From Takakia lepidozioides (lineage: Eukaryota > Streptophyta > Takakiopsida > Takakiales > Takakiaceae), in contig CM060732.1 of assembly GCA_030704615.1 (NCBI GenBank), positions 43,445,053 through 43,509,052 of the forward strand: a DNA stretch of 64,000 nt, written 5' to 3'. Below are positions 1-10,865 of this stretch, piece after piece; position 1 is the stretch's first letter, and each line of letters starts with the position of its first letter. The notes under the pieces are model-generated. The model was not told the DNA's origin. It saw only the letters and a program-made list of their open reading frames with translations, and did no database searches. The position numbers and the translations under genes were made by a program.

Positions 1-438
1 GATATGGTGTTTTTGAAAGTTACACCTAAAAGAAGCAATCTAACACTTGGCAATCTAACACCAAGATTTTGTGGCCCGTTTAAAATCCTGGAACGCCATG
101 GCACAGTGGCCTATGAGTTGGATCTGCCTCCAACATGGAAGATCCATAAAACTTTCCATGTCAGTCTTCTTCGGAGGTATATGTCGGACTCATCACACAT
201 CTTGCCGACGTTGCCTCGAGCCATGAATGATGGTCAGCTGATGGCTGAACCCGAAAAGATTCTAGAAACGCGAGTAAAGCACCTGTGCAACCGTTCTTGG
301 AAAGAACATTTGATTAAGTGGTTGCATTACCCAGAGACAGAAGCTACTTGGGAGAAGGAAAATGAATTGACATTGAGTTACCCCTCATTTTCTGTCATTG
401 AGGACAATGACCTGTCTTTGGGAGGGGGAGTTTGTTAG
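1..438 (+). CDS. Ty3/gypsy chromovirus polyprotein, 3' end (integrase C-terminus and chromodomain), partial
   Basis: The reading frame is open from the window edge to a TAG at 436-438, so only the last 145 or so residues of a pol polyprotein are present. It begins in the post-catalytic part of integrase, with the conserved block 'PRFCGPFKILERHG' (GPY/F-type module) and 'TFHVSLLRRY'. It ends in a chromodomain with 'LIKWLHYPETEATWE' near residues 100-115, which in chromoviruses steers integration to marked chromatin. The frame finishes in Gly-Gly-Gly-Val-Cys, encoded by a purine-rich stretch (421-430) that is probably the polypurine tract priming plus-strand DNA synthesis. No frameshift or internal stop is visible. 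This family is distinct from the methyltransferase-bearing Ty3 element at 46-57 kb. Confidence 0.9.
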   Translation, partial: DMVFLKVTPKRSNLTLGNLTPRFCGPFKILERHGTVAYELDLPPTWKIHKTFHVSLLRRYMSDSSHILPTLPRAMNDGQLMAEPEKILETRVKHLCNRSWKEHLIKWLHYPETEATWEKENELTLSYPSFSVIEDNDLSLGGGVC

Positions 439-1747
439 GTGCCTTGAACAAAGATCGAGACCTGTCGACCAGTTTGGCGAAGCAAGTGACTGCTAGAAGA
501 CCGCCGAACTGACAGTTGCAGGTCGAATGGAGCAGGCTCGTGTTCACGAACAGATCCACGATTAGGGATTTAAGAAAGTAGGCTTGGAGATGGCAAGTGT
601 GGAGAAGATGAGGATGATGTTGTACTGGCGGCTAGAGCAGATCTGCTCTCGACAGGAAATCAGACTGAGCATGGCGTGGTGGTTGGGTGGACCGGATGCT
701 GTAACCGGTGCTGTGCTTACAGAGTTGTAAGTCGATGTTAGAGTAGACATCACAGGCCTTTGTTCGTCTGCAGCAGCAGCAGGGGCTATGATCTCTCTTT
801 TGTACAGAGCGGTGGTGTAAATACTATGACTAAGGTCTCACAAGTGCTGATTTGAAAAGGGGCAGTTTAGAGTTGATTCTAGTCACTGTTTGTGAATACA
901 CTTCTGTGAAGAACAGGGCTGAACTATCTTTGGACTGGAGTGATCTCTGTTACGATCTGAACCAAAGAATTGTGACTGGAATAAGAGAGGCTGATTACCA
1001 GGGATCCATACTGGGTTTGGATTGAGTTGAGGCCCTATGATTATGAAGAGACAAGTGCCTTGGAAATGTTGTTGATTTGGTAAATACCCTGTGAACAGCA
1101 AAACAAGTAGAGTGCCTGAAATTGGTCATGTTGGACATAGGAAAGAGTGTCAGACCCCTTACATCGGGTCTCTTGGGGGGCAGAAAGCAGCAGTCTAGTG
1201 GACGATCGTTGTCCATTATAGGTTTGCACCTGGTCAAGTCTGGGCCTAGTACCGGAGCGGCATGCACAGTGTGTATCTTCCTACTACACCACGCCATAGA
1301 CACTAGCAGAATCGCCCACAGCAATTTCTGTGTGCCCCATCCACATCCTGGATGCAGTCCTTCCCTACCCATAGTTGTTGCCCTCGAATCCAGAGACTAA
1401 CTAAGATATCAGCTGGACTCTATAGAGCAATGCCTCGAACTTATAATTCGGATTCTCCTTGAAGGTGCAAAGTTTGGAGATAGCCATCCAGTGCAAACAG
1501 CTCAGGAAACAGCAACTGCTCCGATTGTGCGTGATTGATGTACCATAAGAGAGCCCCGGTAGATGACGATGACCACTGGAGTTTCCAGAGCATTGTTTAC
1601 GATGTGTGTGGGCTGACGCACTGACTTAACTTAGGAGGAGCTCGTCTTACTCGTTTTGCTGATTTTCTGGACATTAAAAGGCTGCAGACACTCTCGAGGC
1701 ACCGTAGGCAAACACGTGAACGATCTTATTACTTTCTGAGACCAACA
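433..1747 (+). repeat. Putative 3' LTR of the chromovirus
   Basis: Directly after the purine-rich stretch the sequence starts TGTTAGGTGCC, overlapping the pol stop codon as is common in chromoviruses. A candidate end is CCAACA at 1742-1747, giving matching short inverted termini TGTT and AACA and a length near 1.3 kb. A weak TATA-like stretch (attaaaagg) lies near 1673. No second LTR is in the window to align against, so the right boundary is a guess. No gene is recognisable inside. Confidence 0.45.
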
Positions 1748-3504
1748 CGAGGCGCCCGTTTCAGCATATTTACGGCTGAGATGTGAGTCCATCTTATCCC
1801 TCAAGTTCCCAAGCCCTTTTTTGACTTTTTACCAATTTTGGGTACCCAGCTGCAGTAAATTGCCCTACCAAAAATCATCCAAAGATTCCAGCCTTATAGC
1901 AATGGGCCCAGCTCATTTATGCATGACATACCAAAAAGGAGCCAAGTCCACCGTGGAAATTGTGAGATTATAACGTTGGCCCGGACCTCAAATATCATGT
2001 CCCAAAGAAAAAGTGAGAAAGAAATTAGTTTGACCAAATCAAAACCTAGCTTTATCCAATTTTGCTTGCCCCAAGACCCACCATTTCCAATAGTGGAGTG
2101 ATATGACCCCACTAAATTGCAGGTCCAATTGATTTTTTCACCTATGGTTGCTATGCATGCAATTACATGGGGGTTGAAATCTCAAAATTGACAAGAGAAA
2201 ATGTGCCTCCAAATGAAGTACTTTTTTTTTCTACAAATTTTTAAAAAGCCAATGGTGGATGTGTGTATGTAATGCTCACACACCACAAGGTGAAGTGCTT
2301 TTTCCAAAATTGCTAATTTTCTGCCAAAAATGGCCTTTGGAGTGCAATCTGTTTTGGGCTTGTTTACCTGCCACGTCAGCGGTCGACAAGCCCTTTTCAG
2401 GCCCAAAACGTAAATGAGAGATCTAAGATATTTTTTGTAGGTCCAAGTTTTTTTTTTTTTTAGTTTTGTTTTTTGCATCATACTCAGAGACAAATCCCTT
2501 GTCATTAAAGCTTCGGGAGTGGGCCCCATCAGATTAGATCTACAAAAATTAGGTCAAACTGCAAATTCAAAGTGATCCGATTCCGGTCGCTTGGGAACTT
2601 AAGGGTTATTACACGCCGTTGTTGGCTGACAGTGGGTTATCCAATGGCTGGGTACTGTCGAAGGAGAGTTAAATGGAAAAGGCCCGGGAGTTGAATGCCT
2701 ACAGTATTGAGCCAGGCGCAATCTGACCTCTGTTCTATAGCTTTCACTATCGTCACTTTTAGCGCCACCATCAGTACGTATGCTCGTGGCCTGTGACATT
2801 AAATGGACATGAACCTTTCAAGACAAACGATGAAATGAAGACATGCAACTTCAGATGGACTTCAACATATTCAAGATAAATTGGAGCTCTACTTCAAAAA
2901 TACCTTGCCATGGATCATAGCCAGGGGCTAATGGTGTGCCTTCCTCCATCCCAACGCCCTCCCTTCGCCTGGTTATCGTGATGCGGGCCTCAATACATGT
3001 TTCCTGTAGCATTAGCTTTTCACATATCCAGATGAAGTGTGAGAATGCAGCCTGCATGTTGGTAGCATCTTCCCTCCTGCATATTCCTACAGGCCTTCTG
3101 AAACTAGGTAGGGATTACAAAGCCACAAGGCCATGGCAAATATTGATTGTCATGGTTCTCTTTCCTTGAAAACACCACTGCGCTGTACATGTCTATCTGG
3201 ATACTGTTTGCATGCAGACTATGAGAGTTGCAATAGTACTGGTACACACCCGTGACACTATATCATGCGGATCACAAGGCTCCACATCCGGTGGCTCGCT
3301 AACTGCAACACCAAACAAGTCTCTCCCCATAACTTAGAAGCCTTCTCTCCCTTTCAATCATGCCCTCTGCTGGTCCAGGTGCTCTAATTGGCCTTGTATT
3401 TGTTCTCTTCCCACCTAAAATGGCATGTGCTGTGCTTACAGATAGGGCAGCTGTCCTCTTTCTCGAAGAACGGTTGTGGGTTCCGCCAGGTCAAACTGGA
3501 GGCA
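1748..3504. other. Intergenic DNA, no gene recognised
   Basis: Only short, non-conserved frames occur here. There are T-rich runs near 2220 and 2445. Nothing resembling a known domain, RNA gene or element end was found. The last bases are the target site of the outer MULE. Confidence 0.5.
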
Positions 3505-3513
3505 TTTACATAG
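3505..3513. repeat. Target site duplication of outer MULE, left copy
   Basis: TTTACATAG here is repeated exactly at 25421-25429, immediately outside the inverted repeats. Nine bases is the usual Mutator-family target duplication. Confidence 0.9.
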
Positions 3514-3697
3514 GCCTCTCATTTTAAGATAATAGGGTCTTCAATGGGCACGTGCGATGTGGCCGGTGGACCCCACGCACGGACGCCCGGCTCCCCAGCA
3601 CCCCGCCCGCCCCACCCGCGCCCCGTCCGCCGCGCGGCCAGTCCCCCACCCATGAGTCCGCTGCCCTCCAGTCTGCCAGTCCACTGCTGGCCAGTCG
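3514..3697 (+). repeat. Outer MULE terminal inverted repeat, left
   Basis: Starts GCCTCTCATTTTAAGATAAT and continues through a GC-rich block (CCCGGCTCCCCAGCACC) to a CCAGTCTGCCAGTCC stretch. The reverse complement of 25246-25420 matches with scattered substitutions and one small indel near 3610-3625. Confidence 0.88.
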
Positions 3698-4044
3698 GCA
3701 AGTCCTCCCCCTTCTACTTCTACTTTCTTCTCATGTTCCTTGTGCGATCGACTCCATTCTCTTCGCGCCTGTTTCTTGGCACTGTTTTGTTTTCCTCTTT
3801 GCGTTTCCATCACCGTAACGAAAGACGGCCGTTCTTCCCCAGGTGTGGAAAGTCGCGGTGAGCCGCGAAGCGTCGCAAACACGCTCGCCTTCGTAACAAC
3901 TCGAAGTTCATCGGCTCGGTGAGGTTCTCACTTGCTACGGTGTTTCCATTCCATTCTGTGTCATCTTCTTGCTTAGGGTGAGTCTTTTCATAGGACTTCT
4001 ATCTGTCGCTCATTGTCCTTGCACCCTCATTTCATTCTGCAGCG

Positions 4045-5046
4045 ATGGAGGATGCTTGTGAAAAGAGTGGAGCGGACTGGGTGGACTTTGTGCACCAAAC
4101 CAGACTGAAGAAGGAGCAAAGGTACTGGTACTCACCAGACGAGTTCGATCATAAAATAGTGGAAGCATTTGTAGACCTCCGTGCCCGAAAGCCCAAAAAC
4201 TCGAATTGGCATAAGGACAAGCTCTTCTGTCCCTTTTGTGAAGAGGTTATCAAGGACAAAATCCAACTAAATCGGCATTGTGTTGACACGGGTTGCAAGG
4301 AGACTGTTGCAATGATTCCACGGGATTTCAAGCCTTGGCCGATACTGAAAGAAATGTCGATTGTCAAAGAGGCCACAATGCGCTTGCGCGGATCAGTGCT
4401 TGACCCCCGCACTTTGGAGTTAGACGAAGTGCGCGCACGGTATGGCGTCCATTCAGGTGGCCCGTCAATGGAGGATTTGCAAGTGCAGGGAACGCCGGAC
4501 GCTGCCAGAAAACGTAAACTGAGTGATGGGGCCCAAAAAAAGGAGAGGCAAAAAAAGGAGAAGGCTGCAAGGTTTGCTCGCGAGGCAAGGGCAAAATCCA
4601 CGCAACAGACTGAACCCCGTTCTGGGCGGCAGACCCACACCTTCAGTACTGATATTGAAAGTGAATCTGCTCAGGGCGGGCAAACCATTATCCGGAATGA
4701 TGACTTCGAAGGCCTGGAAGGGGTGACAAGTCCAGTGGACATTGACTTGCCTGACCAGACTCGGCAGCAGACTCACACAAATATTGCGACCCATGCCAGA
4801 GGTTTAGGGTCAAAACCAAAAACTCAACAGAGCACTGAAGGGCCAGTCTGTCCTGACACATTGCGCCTCGTTGACTTTGGGCTTTTCCCACCAGAGTGTC
4901 CACCAATTGGGGATCCAGACATCTTCCGTTATTTCTACAGAGTTCCCCACTCAGGTCTGCTACGCACATTCATCTGACAGGCGGAACAGATTTGGTTGAA
5001 CAACTTTGAAGATGAAGATGAAGATGACGATGATGAAGTAGAGGAG
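4045..5046 (+). CDS. Outer MULE ULP1 gene, 5' exon (zinc-knuckle and charged region), one internal stop
   Basis: The ATG at 4045 opens a 310-residue frame. It contains a possible zinc-binding cluster 'LFCPFCEEVIKDKIQLNRHC' (CxxC, then H and C, residues about 60-85), a Lys/Arg/Ala-rich, probably helical stretch (about 155-185) and the first QQT-type repeats. It stops at TGA 4975-4977, but the same frame continues with an acidic Asp/Glu run to a donor-like GTAATG at 5047, so the TGA may be a decayed CGA. The start is the first ATG after the inverted repeat. I do not recognise the N-terminal fold. The phase of the junction to the next exon (about 5398) does not close cleanly. Confidence 0.55.
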
Positions 5047-5397
5047 GTAATGGTCAGTCTGACCGCCCAGTCTGTTCTCTGTGATGTTTGAGTCCATCAT
5101 CGGGGTCACGTTGCCTATTTAGTCTGGTCAGTCCGTTGCGTTCTCTCCTCAGTCCGCTGGCTCACTCCGCTCGTCAGTTAGTCTGTTTTATATCGCTACA
5201 TTACTTACTGAGTCCGTTTGTCAGTCTGCTGGTACAGTCTACTAGTTGCCTCGACCCTATGTACGCACGTTACGTTTGTCAGTCTGCTGGTCTGTGAGTC
5301 CAGTCCGCTGCATGAGGTGAATATAGAGTCCACGTCCATGTTCCTGACGTCCAAGTTCTCTGCCGTGTACTAGGATGAACATGTTTCTATTCGTAGG

Positions 5398-7705
5398 GCC
5401 ATTCAGGCTTGGCGGATACCTAGCAATGATGCTCCTTTACAAGCGACTGCAGTGCGTGCGGAAGTGGACCGCGTGCGAGAGTACATATTATTGAAGTATC
5501 CTGGGTCATCTGCTGTTATAGCGGCATTACATATTCAAGACGCATCGGGGGGGGAATGCGTCTGGGACAGCCGAGTCTGCCATCCAGCAGACTCCCACTC
5601 AGCAGGCCGTCATCCAGCAGACTGCCGTTCAGCAGCCTGTCATCCAGCAGACTCCTCTCCAGGAGCCCATCATGCAGCCCATGCCAATGGGAAGTCCTGT
5701 CATCCAACAGACTGCGGACCAGCAGACTGACCAGCAGACTGCCTTTCTCTCACATAACACGGCGCTTTTTGCAGTTTGGCGATCGCCATCACCGGTAATT
5801 CGACCCGGAGCTGAAAACCTCACACTTCCCCGGCTTAGGGTGGGAGAAATTAATCCCCATTTGGATTGGCATAATGAGCTCCACCGGATTGTTGCGGACC
5901 GCTGGTGGTCATTTGTACCCTTTCATTATTCCATGGAGTTTACTATTGAGGAAGCCAACCATGTTCTGGAAGCCGCCTCTGTTGTTTCCATTGAAGCCAC
6001 AAACGTCTAAAATGCGCCGCCTCTACTTGTGCAGCTGATTCTCATGGATGACCCACGGCCTGAAGACCTCAGACATATGCCTATGGCACATCCAACCTTT
6101 GGGGTGCAAAGAAAGCACTTGTTCGGATTGACTGAGGAGGACTTTGAGCGCATGGCAGCTTCCTTCCTACAACACAGATGGATGCAATTTGGCAATTTCC
6201 GATCATACAACAAGTTGATGAAGGATCTGCATAGTTTGAGGATGGACTTACTCCATGGAACAGACCATTCACAGAAGTTTGTGGTGGATGACGCATTGCA
6301 CTGGTTTGCATTGGTGATGGAACGAGCAGTATTCGACATTGTTTTGCAGAATTCCAATGTCTTCAAAGTCCTGTGGTGTGGGATCCCAACTGAAGACCGC
6401 ATCGGCGCCATTGCTCATCTCGATGGAGCATGCCTGTGCCGGCAAATCAAGGACATTGGCCCCGTCGGAAATCTCTTGAAAGGTAAAATGTTATGGGCAA
6501 CTTTCGTGTTTCAACTCAATTTCTTTTGCCAACTTTTTTAGAAGTTCACATTTGCATAAACATGTGTTGCAGGGCGAGTTGATCTAGGAGACAAGCAAGT
6601 GCATGCTGCTTTCGATTCTTTTGCCAGAGGTGCAAGAGACCTTGTCCTGGCTTTACAAGGAGTTCGAGAGACTGTCCAGCAGACTGGCCACAAGAATGTC
6701 CAACAACATATTCCCCACGACACATGTGGGCAGACTGCCCAAGTGCTGGAGACCGAGCATGTGCACCAGACCATCCTGGGTAATAGGCCGGATCACTCCC
6801 AGCAGACTGCCCCGCACACACATACTCAGTATGTGTAAACAGTACTGAGCGGGCAGTGAACTTTGCAGACTTTGCAGCAGACCGGAGAACAGACCGGCCA
6901 ACAAACTACCCCTCAGCCGACTGTGCAGCAGACCAGCAAACATGGCCACCAGACTGCCCCTCAGCAGACTGTGCAGCAGACCATGCAGCAGACCGACGAA
7001 TCCAGCCAGCAGATTGCCCCTCAGCAGACTGTGCAGCACACTGGCGAACCCACCCAGCAGATGGCCGAGCAGACTATCTAGGAGACTAACAGCCAGTATG
7101 TTCCCTGGATTGTGCAACATACGCGGATGCACTGGCCTCACCGGGACCCTGTGGATGAATTTCTGCCGAGTTCCCAACAACATGTTTTTGGATCTGCCAG
7201 TATGAGTGTTTTCACCGAGTCCACTTTTCCCCCAGGCACATTCACTGACGACATCATCAGGTCACCGGTAAAGCATTTTTATGCAGCTCCCCGTGGCCTG
7301 CCTTCTATGACCTTCCAGCTTAGTCCCGTTTTCGTGCGCTCAGTGACGAAAGCCATAGATGAGTCTTACGTGATGACTGAACTCAATCTGGGAATGCAAA
7401 ACTGTATCATAGATCTTACAGAAGAGTCTGAAGAAGCAATTGCCGGTGGGTCTTCCATACATGTTCTTGATGTTTCCCAAGTCCATGGAGATCCGAACAC
7501 CCAGCCGGCTGTCCACCAGACTGACCAGCACACTGAACAGTCGACACATGGAAGGACTGCCGAGCAACCTGTGGCGGGGCAGCATACTGTCTTCATTGAT
7601 GAGCAGACTGAACCGCAGACTAACCAGCAGACTGCACAGGTCACAGATGGAAGGACTGACCAGGATGGCTCGGAGCGGCAGACTGCACAGCTCAGCTCTG
7701 ACTGA
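5398..7705 (+). CDS. Outer MULE ULP1 gene, middle exons rich in Gln-Gln-Thr repeats (decayed)
   Basis: Three coding blocks share a typical plant-transposon style. Block 5398-6482 contains CAG-CAG-ACT repeats (about 5570-5740) and then ordinary globular sequence with 'LTEEDFERMAASFLQHRW'. It ends at donor GTAAAA 6483 and joins in phase to 6573-6837, which opens with 'RVDLGDKQVHAAFDSFARGA'. Block 6860-7705 is almost wholly Gln/Thr repeats at both ends around a globular centre. Lesions seen: a frame change at the eight-G run near 5548, TAA at 6008-6010 and TAG at 7079-7081. Repeats continue in frame past the TGA at 7703. No enzymatic domain is recognised; the repeats may form a low-complexity linker or prion-like segment. 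Confidence 0.5.
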
Positions 7706-8094
7706 TCAGTTCCGACTACACGGCCTGACCAGCACACTGCACACTTCACAGATGGAAGGACTGACGACCAACCTGCCACCGAGCACACTGCCCACATTGA
7801 GGAAGAGACTGAACCGCAGAGTTGCCAGCAGACTACACAGTTCACAGACGAAAGGACTGACGAAGGCGGCCGAGCAGACTGCCCACATTGAGCAACAGAC
7901 TGAACATGCGGGCAGACACACTGACAAGGAACCACATGCGGCGTAGACACCGTCTAGTATAGCGCTGGATTACATGGAGTCTGCTCCCTCACCCCTTGGG
8001 CAGGTTGTGCCATTTCCTCTTTCAGCATTGTTGTGTATGTTTTAGCACATTGTAAAATTGGGCTAATTTGCCATTTTGCTCGGTATCCTCACAG

Positions 8095-9792
8095 GATGTT
8101 CGTCCCTCCGTCGGCAGACTGTCTACTTCTGAGGACATGACATCTTCCGCCCATGCTGCAAATGTGGGATCGACAACCAAGAAAGGTGTGGGAGTGAGCA
8201 CGCCCCCCGATGCGCGGGTCAGTTCTACGCATGCGACCCACAAAGCTGCAAAGACAGGTCCAGCAAGTGTAAACAAACCTGCTGACCAGCCTCTGTTGCT
8301 AAGTAGGGCGGCAGCGCTGCGTTTTTCTGCTCTATCCAACCCGCCTACAGCTGTCCCTGCTTCCCAGGGGAGAGGCAAAGCCAAGAAGCGGACTGTCGTG
8401 GACCATGCTGAGGAGGTCGATGAGGGTCCGAGTACCAAGAGACCGGCAAAGAAAAAGTCTGGCGTCTTTATGAACAAGAACCGCAAGCTGGCCTTGGACA
8501 TGGACAAAGATGTGGGTCGTTTCCTGGAGCAGCACAGGTGAGTACTACGCTCAGTCTCCTCGTCTGTCTTTGTCGTTAAGTGCTTTGCGCTCTGTTGTGG
8601 TCAGTCTGCTCGCTGGTCAGTCTGCTGCTGGTTTCATCATTGTCTGTTGTGGTTAGTCTTGTCAGTCTGATGAACTGTTCAGCCTATAGAGTGTTTGGTA
8701 CCATGTTGACGTCAGTCTGTTCAGTACATGAGGCTTCCCGAAGGATGGTCTGCTCTGTGCAGGATGGGTGTTCGGTTTGGCAAAGCACATGCTCTGCACG
8801 TCAAGGCGGGTAATTCCATGCTGATGTTTTTTGAAGGGGACCCACGGTTTGAATGCGGACTGTCACCGGATGACATAAAGGCGCTCCAGAAGGTTGAGTC
8901 AGAGTGCATAGATAGACTCATGGAGCTGTGGTGTCGATTCTATGAGAAGTCGGTTGAGGCTGCGTTCACTAACACTATTGTTGTTCTTCCAACGTCGACG
9001 TGGACGGTGTTGAAGTCATTGGGGGTGGGGCAACGTGAAAGCCTTCTGGAGGTCTTGAAAGGTTGCCTCAGCACTGAACGACTGGGCAAGGACTTGAAAG
9101 AGTGCAATTTCATTTTGGTGCCAATTGGGGACGAGTAAGAACTCTTCTGAGTCTGCTGAGACTGTCTCCTGAGTCATAGTCTGGTTTCGCAGTGTCATCT
9201 TGACTCTGAGCGATTAAGTTGACCTCTGTATTTGTGTAGTGGACTGGGTTAGAAGATTGAGTCTGCTAAGTGCTGAATCTGCTGAGTGGTTGGTCTGCTG
9301 AGTGTCAGTCTGCTGAGTCTGCCCATCAAGATTGTGCAATGACGCCATGTTGTTTGATACCATTGCAGGGGGCACTGGAGTGTTTGTATCATCGACCTCC
9401 ACAAGGGCTGTTACACTCACCTGAACTCTATCAGGGACTCGCATAGTTGTCCCTTTGTTCTAGGGTGGAGTCGGAAGCTTCATGCTGAGTGCTTAGGGTA
9501 CTTGATGGACTCACCGGAGTGGCATGAGATTGTCCAAGCATTTCAGTTCCACGCGCCTGATGTGCCCCAGCAACCATTTAGCTGGGAGTGTGGCTTTTAC
9601 ATCATGTCATTCATTCAAGTGTTTTATGAGTGGGTAAAAGTCAGAGGAAATGTCTCCAAGACTACAAAGCCAGAGAGAGGAACACCTTTCACGAAGGACT
9701 GGTTTACTTTCAAGTTTGCACTTGGGCAGCGAATGCAGTGTGCCCAGTATATCGTGCGGGGGTTGGACAATGTAGAAAAACCGCTCTCATGA
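8095..9792 (+). CDS. Outer MULE ULP1 gene, 3' exons: Ulp1/C48-type cysteine protease domain
   Basis: Three exons join with consistent phase: 8095-8537, 8763-9134 and 9369-9792. The first is basic, with a nuclear-localisation-like 'KRPAKKKSG'. The last two make a Ulp1-like fold: the His of 'GHWSVCIIDLH' (codon 9373-9375), then 'HLNS' where the family usually has Asp, then 'QQPFSWECGFYIMSF' with the catalytic Cys at 9589-9591 and the oxyanion Gln upstream. Known Ulp1 proteases cleave SUMO from conjugates; a deSUMOylating role here is inferred. The Asp-to-Asn change may weaken the triad. The frame runs uninterrupted to TGA at 9790-9792, so the protease module is the best-preserved part of this gene. 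Confidence 0.75.
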
Positions 9793-10159
9793 GTATGATG
9801 TACTTGTCCTGTGAAGTCTATGTACCAAAATAAAAAATGCGAGTCTTTTCGCTTACTATTCCAGTGGTGATGAGCACTTTTGTGTACTGTGGGTGCTGGC
9901 ATGTTTTGTAATGTTGTCATTAAACTCAATGGACACAATGGTGTCAATTTTTCCATGCACTGTGCACCCGAGTCTGCTGAGTTTGAATGTGCGAGCAGTA
10001 CGCTGCCGAGGCTAGGACTGGTGGGTCTGGTACCTAGTCTGGTAGGCACCATGTCCATAAGTCCGCTGGGACGCTGGATTGGCATGAGTCGTTAGGGAGG
10101 TAGTCCACTGGAGCCTATCCATTTTGAGTCTGTTGTTGTGGATGAGTCTGCTTGAGACT
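9793..10159. other. Outer MULE 3' flank left of the inner insertion
   Basis: This is non-coding DNA after the ULP1 gene. It includes an AATAAAA-like stretch (about 9828) that may be the polyadenylation signal, then increasing AGTCTG repeats up to the inner insertion point. It resumes at 21194. Confidence 0.5.
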
Positions 10160-10167
10160 TAGTCTGT
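10160..10167. repeat. Target site duplication of inner MULE, left copy
   Basis: TAGTCTGT, repeated at 21186-21193. If the element is taken one base shorter, the duplication becomes 9 bp with one mismatch (TTAGTCTGT and GTAGTCTGT). Confidence 0.8.
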
Positions 10168-10310
10168 CCAGGGATGCCTCGGCGTGAGCCTGGTCACGTG
10201 AGCGCGTGAGCGCGACTGCGCTCACGCCACGTCACCTTGCGCAAATGCCACGTCACGGGGCTCAGTCCACGTCATCACACGTGGAGGCCGAGTCACCACG
10301 CACCCAGAAA
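10168..10310 (+). repeat. Inner MULE left end with subterminal repeats
   Basis: Short repeats of GTGAGCGCG, CTCACGCCACGTCA and CCACGTCA crowd the first 130 bases. The same words recur in the last 200 bases of the element (20985-21185) and in the derivative at 37.7 and 40.5 kb. They are candidates for transposase binding sites. Confidence 0.7.
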
Positions 10311-10359
10311 GAAGTGGAGTGTATTCCCGCGGATTGGCACCCTTTACCGCAGAAACAAG

Positions 10360-10740
10360 CTGGACGACATAATAAAAGGCATTGAATAAATGATGGATGA
10401 ATGTACAGTTGGATGATAAACAGATGGATGAGTTTGAAAAATCTATGTAGATGGATGAATGACGGATGGATAAGAGTAAAATGGATGAATGTATAATGGA
10501 TGTTGAGCAATGACAAAAATTCATGACAGGAAGATGCATGACCAAATCTTTTGACGAATGCACAAAGTATATGAAATGAGTGTGGAAGGTTTGTGGGGTG
10601 GATTAAAGAGTACAGAGGATGAATGTACAATGGATGTTGTACAAAGGAAGCTTTCATGAATGGAGCACGCATGAATACAGTGTAGATGAATGCACAATGG
10701 ATATGAGAAGAGTCAGGAAGGTTTGTGAGATGGATTCATA
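10360..10740 (+). repeat. Degenerate GGATGAATG repeat region in inner MULE
   Basis: Variants of TGGATGAATGTA recur many times between the left end and the cargo-gene stop codon. The derivative keeps the inverted counterpart (ATTCATCCA words, about 39950-40260). It is probably part of the cargo-gene 3' flank. Confidence 0.6.
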
Positions 10741-10865
10741 CATATAGCAATTTAAACGAAAGTTGATTCTGTGATTATTATTTGTTCTAAAGGAACAACT
10801 ACGGTAGAGTAAGGGGATTCAACGTTTTCCAGATAATATGAAAATGAATATTAAAAGAATACAGT

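Noticed and set aside
3541-3882. Overlapping ORFs in the left inverted repeat
   Set aside because: GC-rich terminal repeat without stops; the same frames appear in the right repeat, so openness reflects composition, not coding.
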